DNA from: Clostridium aquiflavi
Lineage (GTDB): Bacteria > Bacillota > Clostridia > Clostridiales > Clostridiaceae
DNA length: 64,000 nt
Assembly: GCF_031344075.1 (NCBI RefSeq)
Contig: NZ_JAVJAN010000019.1
Span: 4,636-68,635 of the forward strand
Direction: 5' to 3'
Notes under the pieces: generated by a model
Database searches by the model: none
Told to the model about the DNA's origin: nothing
What the model saw: the letters and a program-made list of their open reading frames with translations, nothing else
Shown here: piece after piece, positions 1 to 9,603 of the stretch
Layout of the letters: every line of letters begins with the position of its first letter
How positions within the stretch are numbered: position 1 is the first letter of the stretch
Program-made: the position numbers and the translations under genes

Positions 1-94
1 TAAATATTAAACTGATTCAAATCAAAAAAATATAATAAATTTTGTGTTTTAATTTTAACTTTAAACTAATGGACTTCATTACCACTTCTTTTTA

Positions 95-493
95 TTATAT
101 CAATTTATAAAGCTCATTTTCTTCCTTGTTCATTCTTCTTGTTATTTTTAAAAGAATACTATTTGTTTCTGAAATAATATGATTTTTGTTTTCTTTAAGT
201 TTAATCTTAGTGTTAAACTTGTCTTTATAACTTATAAATTGTATCAATATCCCACCCATTTCATCTACATATCTTTGAGCTATATGTTTTACATTATCAT
301 CCTTTAATAAATTGGGGTATAAAAATTTATCTTCTGTGTTTAAATGAATTTGTAATTTACCAGAAAGTTTGTTTATATTACTTGCTAATTCATCAAAATA
401 ATCACTTATATCATCTTTAATTATAATTTCCTCAATTTTTTTGATTATATCGTATATTTCTATATGTTGTCTTTTAAAGTTTTTTAAATCCAT
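95..493 (-). CDS. hemerythrin HHE-domain protein
   Basis: This 132-residue, all-helical protein has the layout of a bacterial hemerythrin-like HHE domain. An early histidine (H10) is followed by an H50-x3-E54 pair in the stretch HLNTEDKFLYP, and there is a late acidic helix (NKEENELY). Such domains bind a di-iron centre that senses or carries oxygen or NO, or helps repair iron-sulfur proteins. That role is known for the family and inferred here. The ATG follows a GGATGG ribosome site. The protein has no signal peptide or membrane segment, so it is probably cytosolic. Its left neighbour lies outside the window. Confidence 0.75.
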   Translation of the reverse strand: MDLKNFKRQHIEIYDIIKKIEEIIIKDDISDYFDELASNINKLSGKLQIHLNTEDKFLYPNLLKDDNVKHIAQRYVDEMGGILIQFISYKDKFNTKIKLKENKNHIISETNSILLKITRRMNKEENELYKLI

Positions 494-556
494 GTCAATC
501 CATCCTTTTTACATTATTAAGTATAATTTCTATATTTTAATTATACTTATTAAGTT

Positions 557-593
557 AAAAAGTGTATGTAACAAATGTTACATACACTTTTTT
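557..593 (-). terminator. rho-independent terminator after the MazG-like gene
   Basis: A perfect 16-bp inverted repeat (AAAAAGTGTATGTAAC with its complement, loop aaat) ends in a T-run on the minus strand. It lies 20 bases past the MazG-like stop codon. Confidence 0.8.
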
Positions 594-612
594 ATTCTAG
601 AGATTAATTTAA

Positions 613-930
613 TTATAATTCCGTATACTTTTTGCTACTTCCTTTACACTTTTCTACTGGATATTTCTTTTCATTCTTATCCATCTTATTATTTATTATT
701 TCTGTTAAATCAACCTTTAAACAATCACTCATATGTATGCAATAAATCATTACGTCTGCTAACTCCTCAAGGACATGTTCTTTATCATAGTTTTCTTCAT
801 CCCATAAAAAATTTTCTAGTAATTCCCCAGATTCTATTGAAATAGCTTTTGAAAGATTAGCTGGTGTATGAAACTTATCCCAGTCCCTATCACTTCTAAA
901 TTTTTTTATTCTGTTTAATGTACTTTTCAT
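613..930 (-). CDS. MazG-like nucleotide pyrophosphohydrolase
   Basis: This 105-residue protein carries the MazG/dCTPase signature: an ExxE helix (SIESGELLENF, about residues 31-41) and an ExxD helix (LEELADVMIYC, about 54-64). The four acidic residues bind magnesium. Members hydrolyse nucleoside triphosphates to the monophosphate plus pyrophosphate and are thought to clean nucleotide pools. The length suits a stand-alone single MazG domain. It is monocistronic with its own terminator. The substrate cannot be read from the sequence. Confidence 0.8.
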   Translation of the reverse strand: MKSTLNRIKKFRSDRDWDKFHTPANLSKAISIESGELLENFLWDEENYDKEHVLEELADVMIYCIHMSDCLKVDLTEIINNKMDKNEKKYPVEKCKGSSKKYTEL

Positions 931-1260
931 AAAAAATCACTCTTTTCTTATTAGTTGTTTTTATTCTATTTATATAATTTTAATATTATATTTTTTCAGT
1001 CTTTATCATCATTAATTGCTAAATTTTTAACAATTATATTTGATTTTGATATTTAATTTTTCAGTATATTCTATATTACTTTTTATTATAACTTATAATA
1101 AGAAATTATTTAGAGTTTTTACAATAAAACTACAAATTCACTCTAAAATACATAATAAAATTTTAAATTTAAGAATAATTTTACTTAATCTAAATATACT
1201 TATGAAAAGATTTAAATTAAACATTTGTTAAGTATGTTAAAACATACAGAAAGGAGAAAA
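931..1260. other. AT-rich intergenic region with no feature found
   Basis: This spacer lies between the divergent MazG-like gene and the hydrogenase unit and must hold promoters for both. I see no convincing pair of promoter hexamers or palindrome. A 63-codon open frame at 1040-1231 has neither a ribosome site nor a recognisable product. Confidence 0.4.
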
Positions 1261-3096
1261 ATGAGTAGACTAGAGATTACAACGCCTAATGGAGCTCAAA
1301 CTATTGTAGAAGGACTTTATAAAGACTTAGAACGTAGAATCATTGCAAGTCCTCCTGGTTTGTGCCCTGTAGATATGGCATCTTCTTTTTTAAAATTATG
1401 TCAAGCACAAACTTGTGGAAAATGCGTACCTTGTAGAATTGGACTTGCTCAATTAGAAAATTTGATTGATGATGTTTTAAATCGTAAAGCAACTTTAGAA
1501 ACTATTGATTTAATTGAAAAAACAGCAAAGGTAGTTATTGATTCTGCTGATTGTGCTATAGGATATGAAGCAGCTAATATGGTTTTAAAAGGAGTAATAG
1601 GTTTTAAATCAGACTATATTGAACACATAGTCAACAATAGATGTATATGTAACTTAAATCAGCCTGTTCCATGCGTTGCCCTATGCCCTGCTGGTGTAGA
1701 CATTCCTGGATATATTGCTTTAATTTCGCAGAAGAGATATTCTGATGCTGTTAGATTAATAAGAAAAGATAATCCTTTTCCAACAGCATGCGCCTTTATA
1801 TGTGAACACCCTTGCGAAGCTAGGTGCAGACGTAATATGCTTGATGACTCTATAAATATTAGAGGTCTTAAGCGTTTTGCTGTTGATAATGCTGGTAAAG
1901 TTCCAATACCCAAATGTGCTTCTCCTACTGGTAAAAAAATAGCAGTAATTGGTGGTGGACCAGGTGGTTTAAGTGCAGCTTATTTTTTATCATTAATGGG
2001 ACACAAGGTTGTGATTTATGAAAAACGTGAAAAATTAGGAGGTATGCTTAGATATGGAATTCCTAATTATAGACTTCCTATAGAACACTTAGAAAATGAT
2101 ATTTCAGATATATTATCAACAGGCATTGAAGTAAAAAACAATATATCTATTGGTACTGATATATCTTTACTTGATATTGAAAATTCACATGATGCTGTTT
2201 ATATTGCAATTGGAGCACATATTGATAAAAAAATAGGTATTGATGGAGAAGAAAGTGCAGGTGTTATTTCAGCAGTAGAAATGTTACGCGCAATAGGTGA
2301 AGATAATCCACCAGATTTTTCAGGTAAAACAGTTGTAGTAATTGGTGGTGGTAATGTAGCAATGGATGCTGCTAGATCTGCTATAAGACTTGGTGCAAAA
2401 AAAGTATGTAATGTATATAGGCGTAGAAAAGTAGATATGACTGCTCTACCTGATGAAATTGAAGGTGCAATTGCAGAAGGTTGTGAAATTATAACGCTCA
2501 AAGCACCTCTTAGAATTGAAAGTGATAAAAATGGTAATGTAACAGCCCTTTTTGTTAAGCCTCAAATAATTGGTAAAATTGACGATTCTAAACGTCCACG
2601 TCCTACATCATCATGCCAAGAAGATCAAAGAATTCCTTGTGATATATTAATTGTAGCAATTGGACAAGGCATAGAGTCTAATCATTTTGCTGAATCTGGA
2701 GTTCCTGTTAAAAGAGGTGTTATTGAAGCTATGAGTTCTAGTGGTGTTGAAAATAGTCCTGGAATTTTTGCAGGTGGTGATTGTGTAACTGGTCCTGCTA
2801 CTGTGATTAGAGCAATAGCTGCTGGCAAAGTAGCTGCTGCTAATATAGATACTTATCTTGGTTATAACCACATTATAAGTTCTGATGTTGAAATTCCAAG
2901 TGCAAGACTAGATGATAGACCTCTTTGTGGACGAGTTAATACTTCTGAAAGAGATGCTGATATACGTAAAAATGATTTTGAACTTATTGAATATGGAATG
3001 ACATGTGAAGAAGCTCATCAAGAATCTTATAGATGTCTAAGATGTGATCACTTTGGATATGGAGTATTTAAAGGAGGTAGAATTAACAAATGGTAA
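1261..3096 (+). CDS. NuoF-like / GltD-like iron-sulfur flavoprotein partner of hydrogenase
   Basis: The start is the ATG at 1261, directly behind AAAGGAGAAAA, giving 611 residues. The N-terminal 100 residues resemble the NuoF 4Fe-4S region (CGKCVPCRIG). Next comes the GltD-type iron-sulfur domain (CPAGVDIPGY, then CEHPCEARCRR). An FAD site (IAVIGGGPGGLSAAY), an NAD(P)H site (VVVIGGGNVAMDAARSA) and the closing FAD motif (GIFAGGDCVTGPATV) follow. The family moves electrons between NAD(P)H, FAD and iron-sulfur clusters. Its stop codon overlaps the hydrogenase start by 7 bases, so the two products very probably form one complex. This gene pair is the layout of the glutamate-synthase-linked class (group A2) of [FeFe] hydrogenases. 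Which pyridine nucleotide is used, and whether electrons are bifurcated, is not visible. Confidence 0.85.
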   Translation: MSRLEITTPNGAQTIVEGLYKDLERRIIASPPGLCPVDMASSFLKLCQAQTCGKCVPCRIGLAQLENLIDDVLNRKATLETIDLIEKTAKVVIDSADCAIGYEAANMVLKGVIGFKSDYIEHIVNNRCICNLNQPVPCVALCPAGVDIPGYIALISQKRYSDAVRLIRKDNPFPTACAFICEHPCEARCRRNMLDDSINIRGLKRFAVDNAGKVPIPKCASPTGKKIAVIGGGPGGLSAAYFLSLMGHKVVIYEKREKLGGMLRYGIPNYRLPIEHLENDISDILSTGIEVKNNISIGTDISLLDIENSHDAVYIAIGAHIDKKIGIDGEESAGVISAVEMLRAIGEDNPPDFSGKTVVVIGGGNVAMDAARSAIRLGAKKVCNVYRRRKVDMTALPDEIEGAIAEGCEIITLKAPLRIESDKNGNVTALFVKPQIIGKIDDSKRPRPTSSCQEDQRIPCDILIVAIGQGIESNHFAESGVPVKRGVIEAMSSSGVENSPGIFAGGDCVTGPATVIRAIAAGKVAAANIDTYLGYNHIISSDVEIPSARLDDRPLCGRVNTSERDADIRKNDFELIEYGMTCEEAHQESYRCLRCDHFGYGVFKGGRINKW

Positions 3097-4838
3097 AACT
3101 TAAAATTGATAATATAGATATTGAAGTAAAAAAAGGAACTACCATCTTAGATGCAGCTAAATCTTTTAAAATTCAAATTCCGAGTTTATGTTATTTAAAA
3201 GATATTAATGAAATAGGCGCTTGTCGTGTTTGTATTGTTGAAGTAAAAGGAAAAGATAAATTATTACCTGCTTGCAATAATGTAGTTGAAGAAGGTATGG
3301 AAATTTTCACAAATAGTCCTAGAGTTAGAGAAACTAGAAGAACTAATATAAAACTTATACTTTCACAGCATGATTGTCATTGTGCAACTTGTGTAAGAAG
3401 TGGTAACTGCAATCTACAAAATATAGCTAATGATTTAGGAGTTATTACAATTCAATATAAAAGAATGATCGAGCCTTATTTATGGGATGAGCAATTCCCA
3501 TTAATACGTGATGCAAGAAAATGTATTAAATGTATGAGATGTATTCAGGTTTGCACTAAAATACAAAATCTTAATATATGGGATGTTTCAAATACAGGTA
3601 CTAGAACAACTGTTGACGTTTCACTCAATAGAAAAATTCAAGATTCAGATTGTTCATTATGTGGACAATGCATAACTCACTGCCCTACTGGAGCTTTAAG
3701 AGAAAGGGATAATACCCAGAAAGCATTTGATATTCTTTCAAATAAAGATAAAATTACAATACTTCAAATCGCTCCTGCTGTTAGAGCGTCTTGGGGTGAA
3801 TCTCTTGGACTTACAAAAGAAGAAGCAACAGTAAAAAGACTTGTTTCTGCACTTAGAAAAATTGGCTTTGATTATATCTTTGATACTAACTTTGCTGCTG
3901 ATTTAACTATAATGGAAGAAGGTAGTGAATTTTTAGAAAGATTAAAAAATAATACAAATTTGCCTATGTTTACATCATGTTGTCCAGCTTGGGTTCGATT
4001 CTTAAAATCTCAATATCCTGATATGACTAAAATGCTTTCTACTGCAAAATCTCCTCAACAAATGTTTGGAGCTATTGCAAAAAGCTATTATGCAAAACTT
4101 TTAAATGTAGATCCATCAAAGATATATTGTATCTCTATAATGCCTTGTATTGCTAAAAAACATGAAGCTGAAATTCCTATTATGAATGATGCTGGATACG
4201 GTCAAGATATAGACTTGTGTCTTACTACTCGTGAAGTAGAGAGAATGATAAGATCAGAACATATTATAGCTAAAGATTTAAACGAATCTGACTTTGATAC
4301 ACCTTTAGGAATAGGTTCTGGTGCTGGTATTATTTTTGGTTCTACTGGTGGTGTTATGGAGGCTGCTCTTAGAACTGCTTACTTTTTAACATGTGGTAAA
4401 AATCCTGATCCAAATGCCTTTAAAGAAATTCGAGGTATGAATGGAATTAAGGAAGCCACTTTTGAAATTAATAATACTAAATTAAAAGTAGCTGTGATAA
4501 GTGGTTTGGGTAATGCTAGAAATTTAATTAAAAATTTAAGAAAAGGAAATGTTTATTATGACTTTATAGAAGTAATGGCCTGTCCTGGTGGTTGCTCTGG
4601 TGGTGGCGGACAACCAATTAAAGATGGTATAGAACTTGCAGAAACTAGATCAAAGAAGCTTTATGAGCTTGATGAATTATCTGACATCAGATTTTCTCAT
4701 GAAAATCCATCAATTTTAAATGTATATAAAGAATTTTTAGAAAAACCTTTATCTAATGTCTCTCATAAGCTTTTGCATACTAATCACAACTTATGGGAAA
4801 TGCCTCTTTCTCCTGGACTTGATATAAATGATAATTAA
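3090..4838 (+). CDS. [FeFe] hydrogenase, multi-cluster
   Basis: This 582-residue protein catalyses reversible proton reduction to H2. Its cluster sites are all present: plant-type 2Fe-2S (C34, C45, C48, C62), a His-ligated 4Fe-4S (H94, C98, C101, C107), two ferredoxin-like 4Fe-4S sites (C145/148/151/155 and C188/191/194/198), and the H-cluster motifs TSCCPAW (C298), MPCIAKKHE (C353) and MACPGGCSGGGGQP (C498, C502). A short C-terminal small-subunit-like region follows. The ATG lies inside the end of the upstream flavoprotein gene (AAAGGAGG site), and a strong terminator closes the unit. The maturases HydEFG are not in this window. The protein is cytosolic, with no signal peptide. Confidence 0.95.
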   Translation: MVKLKIDNIDIEVKKGTTILDAAKSFKIQIPSLCYLKDINEIGACRVCIVEVKGKDKLLPACNNVVEEGMEIFTNSPRVRETRRTNIKLILSQHDCHCATCVRSGNCNLQNIANDLGVITIQYKRMIEPYLWDEQFPLIRDARKCIKCMRCIQVCTKIQNLNIWDVSNTGTRTTVDVSLNRKIQDSDCSLCGQCITHCPTGALRERDNTQKAFDILSNKDKITILQIAPAVRASWGESLGLTKEEATVKRLVSALRKIGFDYIFDTNFAADLTIMEEGSEFLERLKNNTNLPMFTSCCPAWVRFLKSQYPDMTKMLSTAKSPQQMFGAIAKSYYAKLLNVDPSKIYCISIMPCIAKKHEAEIPIMNDAGYGQDIDLCLTTREVERMIRSEHIIAKDLNESDFDTPLGIGSGAGIIFGSTGGVMEAALRTAYFLTCGKNPDPNAFKEIRGMNGIKEATFEINNTKLKVAVISGLGNARNLIKNLRKGNVYYDFIEVMACPGGCSGGGGQPIKDGIELAETRSKKLYELDELSDIRFSHENPSILNVYKEFLEKPLSNVSHKLLHTNHNLWEMPLSPGLDINDN

Positions 4839-4850
4839 TTTAAATATATA

Positions 4851-4893
4851 AAAATAACAGTATAGAAATTTAAAATTTCTATACTGTTATTTT
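4851..4893 (+). terminator. terminator of the hydrogenase unit
   Basis: A perfect inverted repeat of about 20 bp (AAAATAACAGTATAGAAATT and its complement) lies 12 bases after the hydrogenase stop. Its A and T ends let it work in both directions. Confidence 0.85.
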
Positions 4894-4912
4894 ACATTAT
4901 CTATTTTGTTTT

Positions 4913-5074
4913 TTAACTATAAAATTCAATAATTTCATCTTTTAAAAGCTCAGCTGTACCACAGCCAACATTTTCAGTATAAAATTTGTTAAATCGTTCA
5001 TCGTATACATACATTTCTCCTAGTCCTATATGCGTTTCTTTGAAATAATTTTCATATAAATTATATAAATAAAT
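4913..5074 (-). pseudogene. C-terminal remnant of a TipAS-type MerR regulator
   Basis: The minus strand reads about 53 codons ending at a stop at 4913-4915, including HIGLGEMYVYDERF, then the acidic tail KDEIIEFYS. This matches the usual end of the TipAS antibiotic-recognition domain (GLAEMYVADERF, then FLRDAI). No start codon, HTH domain or upstream TipAS sequence remains, and an in-frame stop lies at 5075-5077. The fragment overlaps the 3' end of the next gene. I read it as the stump of a deleted regulator. Confidence 0.6.
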
Positions 5075-7541
5075 TTAATCCTGAATCTTCAGTAGCACCT
5101 AGATAAGATGCAACTCCTCCTATTTCAACGCCATCAATGAATTCTTCTTTTTTTATTCCCATAAGATCCATGCTCATAGCACATGCAACAACCTTAACCC
5201 CCATATTTATTGCGTTAGTTATCAAACTTTCTAAATCGTCAACATTATGCTTTTTCATTATTTGTTTTATCATTGCAGGTCCCATTCCCATCATGTTCAT
5301 TTTAGATAATGGTAATTTTTCTGGATGTCCTGGCAACATAATATCAAACATCTTCTCCATAGTATCCTTATTTACTTTTGGCTTATTTTTACTTTTTAAT
5401 ATATTAAGACCCCAGAAAGTAAAGAACATAGTAACTTCCTTTCCCATAGAAGCTGCTCCAGTAGCTATTATAAATGATGCTATAGCTTTATCAAAATCTC
5501 CACTAAATACTACTAAAGTTGCTCCATTTTTATCTACAGCCGCATTTGAAGATAGTACTTCCTCTTTCTTTGTTCCTTTTTGTATATAAGCTACAAAAGC
5601 ATTTTTACTTTTATTAAATTCTGATTTAAGTAAAGCATTATTAGTTTTTTCACACCATGCTTTTATATCCTTACTAAATCCAACATCACTTGCTTTTGCC
5701 TCTAAAATTTGACCTTCTTCCATTTTATTAATTTCTTCAAATACTCTTCTTATCGGTCCTGGACATTGAAGTCCACAAGCATCTAACGTAACTTTTGCAT
5801 TTATTTCTGTTATATCTAAATCTTCTAAACTCATAGCTGCTACCTCTTCTTTTATTTCATTAAGTTTTTCATGTTGATTCTTTAAGTTTTCTTCTGCCCT
5901 TTTTACATACATATATGTCTTTAATCCACCATCTATATTAGTACAGTTTATTCCGTGTTGTTTTAATATTCTACAAGCTACATAACCACGTAACCCAACT
6001 TGACATGTAACATATATATGTTTATCTTTTGGCATCTCATTTAATCTATTTCTCAAATCACCAAGAGGAATGTTAATTGAATTATCAAACTTTCCAGTAA
6101 CTAATTCAAACTCTTCTCTTACATCTAAAATTATAGAATTACTTTTATCTATATTATCTATTTCATCCCATTGAATTGTATCAACTATTCCTTCTATAAT
6201 ATTTGCTGCATAGTATCCTAACATATTAACTGGATCTTTTGCTGAATTGTATGGTGGTGCATAACACACCTCAATGTCTTGTAAATCAAAAACACTAAAA
6301 TTCCCTTTAATTGCTGTAGCTAATATATCAATACGTTTTTCAACTCCACTCATTCCTACAGCTTGAGCTCCAAATATTTTCCCATCCTTAGGATCAAACA
6401 ACATTTTAATTGCTATTGGAAAAGACCCTGGATAATATCCTGCATTAGAACCTGGATGTATATGAATTGCTTTATAATCAATCCCTAGTCTTTTAAGCGT
6501 TTTTTCATTATTACCAGTTGCAGCTACTGTATAGTCAAATACTTTGGCAACTGATGAACCAAGGCTTCCTTTATACTCCTCATTTTTTCCAATTATATTA
6601 TTAGCAACTAATCTACCTTGACGATTTGCAGGCCAAGCTAGAGGAATCATTGTAGGCTTCTTATTTACAAAATCCATAACTTCAATTGCATCTCCTAGTG
6701 CAAAAATGTTTAAATCAGAAGTTTTCATATGCTTATCTACTACAATAGCTCCTCTTTCATTTAACTCAATGCCTGCTTCTTTAGCTATTCTAGTTTCTGG
6801 TTTAACACCAATTGATAAAATTATCATATCAGTATTAATTTTTCTTCCACTTTTTAAAACGATTTTCTTTCCTTCGTCTTCAAAAGACTCTACACCGTCT
6901 TTTAAAATTAATTCTACATTCTTATCAATTAAATGATCATGTACTATACTTGCCATTTCTATATCAATTGGAGCCATTACTTGATCACTAGCTTCTACTA
7001 AAGTTACATCAATGCCTCTTTCCTTTAGATTTTCAGCCATTTCAAGTCCTATAAATCCTCCACCTATTACAACTGCTTTTTTAGGATTTTTATTATCAAC
7101 AAATTCTTTTATTTTATCCGTATCTGGTATATTTCTAAGTGTAAATAAATTATCACATTTATCAATTCCTGATATTTTAGGTTTTAAAGGACTTGCTCCT
7201 GGAGATAATACTAAAATATCATAGTCTTCTTCATAAACTTCATTACTCTTGTAATCTTTTATACTAACTTTTTTATTTTCCTTGTCTATTTTTATAACTT
7301 CACTTAAATTTCTTATATCTAAATTGAATTTTTTACTCATTTCTTCTACAGTTTGAACTATAAGTTTTTCTCTATCATTAATGGTCCCTCCTATATAATA
7401 TGGAAGTCCGCAATTAGCAAATGATATATATTCACCTTTTTCAAACATAATTATATCTAAATTTTCATCTAGCCTTCTAAGTCTAGCCGCAGTAGATGCT
7501 CCACCTGCAACTCCACCAACAATGATAACTTTTTTAGACAT
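5061..7541 (-). CDS. CoA-disulfide reductase / rhodanese / TusA / DsrE fusion protein
   Basis: Four sulfur-handling modules lie in one 826-residue chain. Residues 1 to about 450 are a pyridine nucleotide-disulfide oxidoreductase of the CoA-disulfide reductase type, with an FAD motif at 8-14 and the single active cysteine C44 in FANCGLPYY. Residues 465-555 are a rhodanese domain (C513 in VTCQVGLRG). Residues 583-655 are TusA-like (C593 in LQCPGP). Residues 670-826 are DsrE-like (C787 in ACAMSMDLMG). Every catalytic cysteine is present. The family is linked to NADH-dependent reduction of CoA-persulfide, polysulfide or sulfur, with persulfide relay between domains. The exact substrate is inferred. 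The ATG follows AAGGAGAG, and the gene appears monocistronic. Confidence 0.85.
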   Translation of the reverse strand: MSKKVIIVGGVAGGASTAARLRRLDENLDIIMFEKGEYISFANCGLPYYIGGTINDREKLIVQTVEEMSKKFNLDIRNLSEVIKIDKENKKVSIKDYKSNEVYEEDYDILVLSPGASPLKPKISGIDKCDNLFTLRNIPDTDKIKEFVDNKNPKKAVVIGGGFIGLEMAENLKERGIDVTLVEASDQVMAPIDIEMASIVHDHLIDKNVELILKDGVESFEDEGKKIVLKSGRKINTDMIILSIGVKPETRIAKEAGIELNERGAIVVDKHMKTSDLNIFALGDAIEVMDFVNKKPTMIPLAWPANRQGRLVANNIIGKNEEYKGSLGSSVAKVFDYTVAATGNNEKTLKRLGIDYKAIHIHPGSNAGYYPGSFPIAIKMLFDPKDGKIFGAQAVGMSGVEKRIDILATAIKGNFSVFDLQDIEVCYAPPYNSAKDPVNMLGYYAANIIEGIVDTIQWDEIDNIDKSNSIILDVREEFELVTGKFDNSINIPLGDLRNRLNEMPKDKHIYVTCQVGLRGYVACRILKQHGINCTNIDGGLKTYMYVKRAEENLKNQHEKLNEIKEEVAAMSLEDLDITEINAKVTLDACGLQCPGPIRRVFEEINKMEEGQILEAKASDVGFSKDIKAWCEKTNNALLKSEFNKSKNAFVAYIQKGTKKEEVLSSNAAVDKNGATLVVFSGDFDKAIASFIIATGAASMGKEVTMFFTFWGLNILKSKNKPKVNKDTMEKMFDIMLPGHPEKLPLSKMNMMGMGPAMIKQIMKKHNVDDLESLITNAINMGVKVVACAMSMDLMGIKKEEFIDGVEIGGVASYLGATEDSGLNLFI

Positions 7542-7895
7542 TTTATCTCTCCTTACTTTATTATTTTTAACATAAACATTTCTATGAAATAGTATTCTCT
7601 AATATTGCTTTCTGTATTTATTTAAATGCTACAAGTCTTTATTTCTTATATTTTAATAAAGTTATACCATAATAAGCTTATTAGAATCTGTGACTTTATC
7701 ACACAAATATAAAATTAGTTTTAATATTGTTTAGTATATTTCCTTTATTTAAAACAGCTACTATAAATTCTTCTTAACAACATAACTTTTCTTCTATTAA
7801 AATTAGACTTTAACATTTCAATTTGATATTATACAAATATATAGAAATGTATTCTAATAAAGGTAAATAATAAATATGTTACATAAGGAGAAAAG
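7542..7895. other. intergenic region between divergent transcripts
   Basis: It must hold promoters for the sulfur-fusion gene (leftward) and the Bce-like regulator (rightward). The sequence is AT-rich without clear hexamers. A TGTTACA at 7877-7883, just before the response-regulator ribosome site, also occurs upstream of the FliL-like gene. I see no other structure. Confidence 0.35.
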
Positions 7896-8585
7896 ATGAA
7901 AAAAATACTAATAGTAGAAGATGACATTATCTTAAATTCTGGATTATGCTATAATCTCCAATTAGATGGCTATGTTGTTACACCAAAATATAACATAAAT
8001 TCAACATTAAAAATTCTAAATATAGAAAATTTTGATTTAATCATTCTGGATGTAAATTTACCTGATGGTAATGGTTTTGATTTATGTAAAAGCATAAAAC
8101 AAATTCAAGATACTCCTATAATTTTTTTAACTGCTTGTGATTTAGAAGATGATATACTTTCTGGATTTAAACTTGGCGCTGATGATTACATAACAAAACC
8201 CTTTAGTATAAATATATTTAGACAAAAAATAGCTGCAATACTTCGTAGATGTAATAAAAATTTATTTTCTTGTATTTATAAAGATTCTAATCTTACAATG
8301 GATTTCAATAAAATGACAGCAACTGTTAATAATAAAGCTATTTCATTTACTCCAACAGAATTTAAAATGCTAAAGATCTTAATTTCCAATAAAGGACAAG
8401 TTCTTACTAGACAAGTTCTTCTTGAAAAGCTCTGGGATTGTGATAGAAACTTTGTAGATGAACATACTTTAACTGTTAATATAAATCGTCTAAGAAATAA
8501 AATTGAAACTAAAAATGTTAAATACATAAAAACCATCTATGGTATGGGGTATATGTGGGTAGGTGGAAAATACAATGAAAATTAA
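7896..8585 (+). CDS. OmpR-family response regulator (Bce-like)
   Basis: This 229-residue protein has a receiver domain with phospho-acceptor D52 (LILDVNLPDGNGF), the conserved LTA and KP switch residues (FLTACDLEDD, DDYITKPF), and a C-terminal winged helix (VDEHTLTVNINRLRNKIE). The AAGGAG site sits well before the ATG. It overlaps the kinase gene by 11 bases, which marks a cognate pair. With a BceAB-like transporter downstream it most likely controls that transporter in response to cell-envelope antibiotics or peptides. That role is inferred from context. Confidence 0.9.
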   Translation: MKKILIVEDDIILNSGLCYNLQLDGYVVTPKYNINSTLKILNIENFDLIILDVNLPDGNGFDLCKSIKQIQDTPIIFLTACDLEDDILSGFKLGADDYITKPFSINIFRQKIAAILRRCNKNLFSCIYKDSNLTMDFNKMTATVNNKAISFTPTEFKMLKILISNKGQVLTRQVLLEKLWDCDRNFVDEHTLTVNINRLRNKIETKNVKYIKTIYGMGYMWVGGKYNEN

Positions 8586-9603
8586 TTTATCATTCAATAA
8601 AATTTATAACTTAACTATATCACTGTTAATTTTGCTTTTTATAAGTTTTACAGCTTTTATTTTTATCAAAATAGAAAATTTCAACGTGAAAATTTTAACT
8701 CTTTTATTTGCTTTATCTTATATTTTTCTTGGATTAATTTTTATTATTTTAATAAGAGAAAGAATTATCTATACATTTAAAACTATAGATAATTGCATCG
8801 ATGATATGATCTCTGGAAAGGATAATATTGCTTTTAATCTTGAAGATGAAACTTTGGTATCTAAATTTCAAAATAAATTAAAAAAATTATATAACTTAAT
8901 GCTTGAGAGTAGAAATAAAAGTGAAATAGAAAAAATAGAAATTCAAAGTTTAATTTCTGATATTTCTCATCAAGTTAAAACTCCTATTGCAAATTTAAAA
9001 TTATATAATTCTACCTTAATTGAAAGAGAACTTTCTAAAGAAAAAGTTAATGAATTTTTATTATTAATAAACAATCAATTAAATAAATTAGACTTTTTAA
9101 TGCAGTCAATAATAAAAATGTCTAGACTTGAAACTGGTTTAATATCTTTAAATATAAAGTCTTCTCTTCTCTGTAATACGATTGCATCTTCTTTAGGCAA
9201 TATAATATTTACAGCAGAAAAGAAAAATTTAAATATTAATGTATCTTGTGATTCTTCATTAATTGTAAAACATGATGCCAAATGGACAAGTGAAGCTATT
9301 TTTAATATTTTAGATAATGCAGTAAAATATACTCACTGTGAAGGTAATATTTCTATAAGTGTTACTCCTTTAGAGATCTTTACTAAAATAGATATAAGCG
9401 ATGATGGCATTGGTATAAATTCTAAAAATATATGTAAAATTTTTAATCGTTTTTATCGAGAAGAAGATGTTTATGACATTTCTGGTATTGGCATCGGTCT
9501 TTATCTTTCTCGTGAAATCATTTCAAAAGAAGGTGGCTATATTAAAGTAAGTTCAAGTAAAGGTAACGGATCTACTTTTTCAATATTCTTATTAAATCAA
9601 TAG
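8575..9603 (+). CDS. intramembrane-sensing histidine kinase (Bce-like)
   Basis: I place the start at ATG 8575, which an AGGTGG site serves (a GTG 12 bases upstream is possible), giving 342 residues. Two membrane helices (about 11-31 and 38-60) are separated by only a few residues, so there is no sensory extracellular domain. This is typical of BceS-type kinases that sense through their ABC transporter. The phospho-acceptor is H132 (DISHQVKTPIANL), followed by the N box (ILDNAVKYT) and the G boxes (DDGIGI, GIGIGLYLS). It is paired with the overlapping response regulator. Confidence 0.9.
   Translation: MKINLSFNKIYNLTISLLILLFISFTAFIFIKIENFNVKILTLLFALSYIFLGLIFIILIRERIIYTFKTIDNCIDDMISGKDNIAFNLEDETLVSKFQNKLKKLYNLMLESRNKSEIEKIEIQSLISDISHQVKTPIANLKLYNSTLIERELSKEKVNEFLLLINNQLNKLDFLMQSIIKMSRLETGLISLNIKSSLLCNTIASSLGNIIFTAEKKNLNINVSCDSSLIVKHDAKWTSEAIFNILDNAVKYTHCEGNISISVTPLEIFTKIDISDDGIGINSKNICKIFNRFYREEDVYDISGIGIGLYLSREIISKEGGYIKVSSSKGNGSTFSIFLLNQ

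Noticed and set aside
441..845. 134-codon plus-strand frame
   Set aside because: It runs antisense across the hemerythrin and MazG-like genes and their terminator, and has no ribosome site.
1040..1231. 63-codon frame upstream of the hydrogenase unit
   Set aside because: It is low-complexity hydrophobic/AT-driven coding with no ribosome site or homology I can see.
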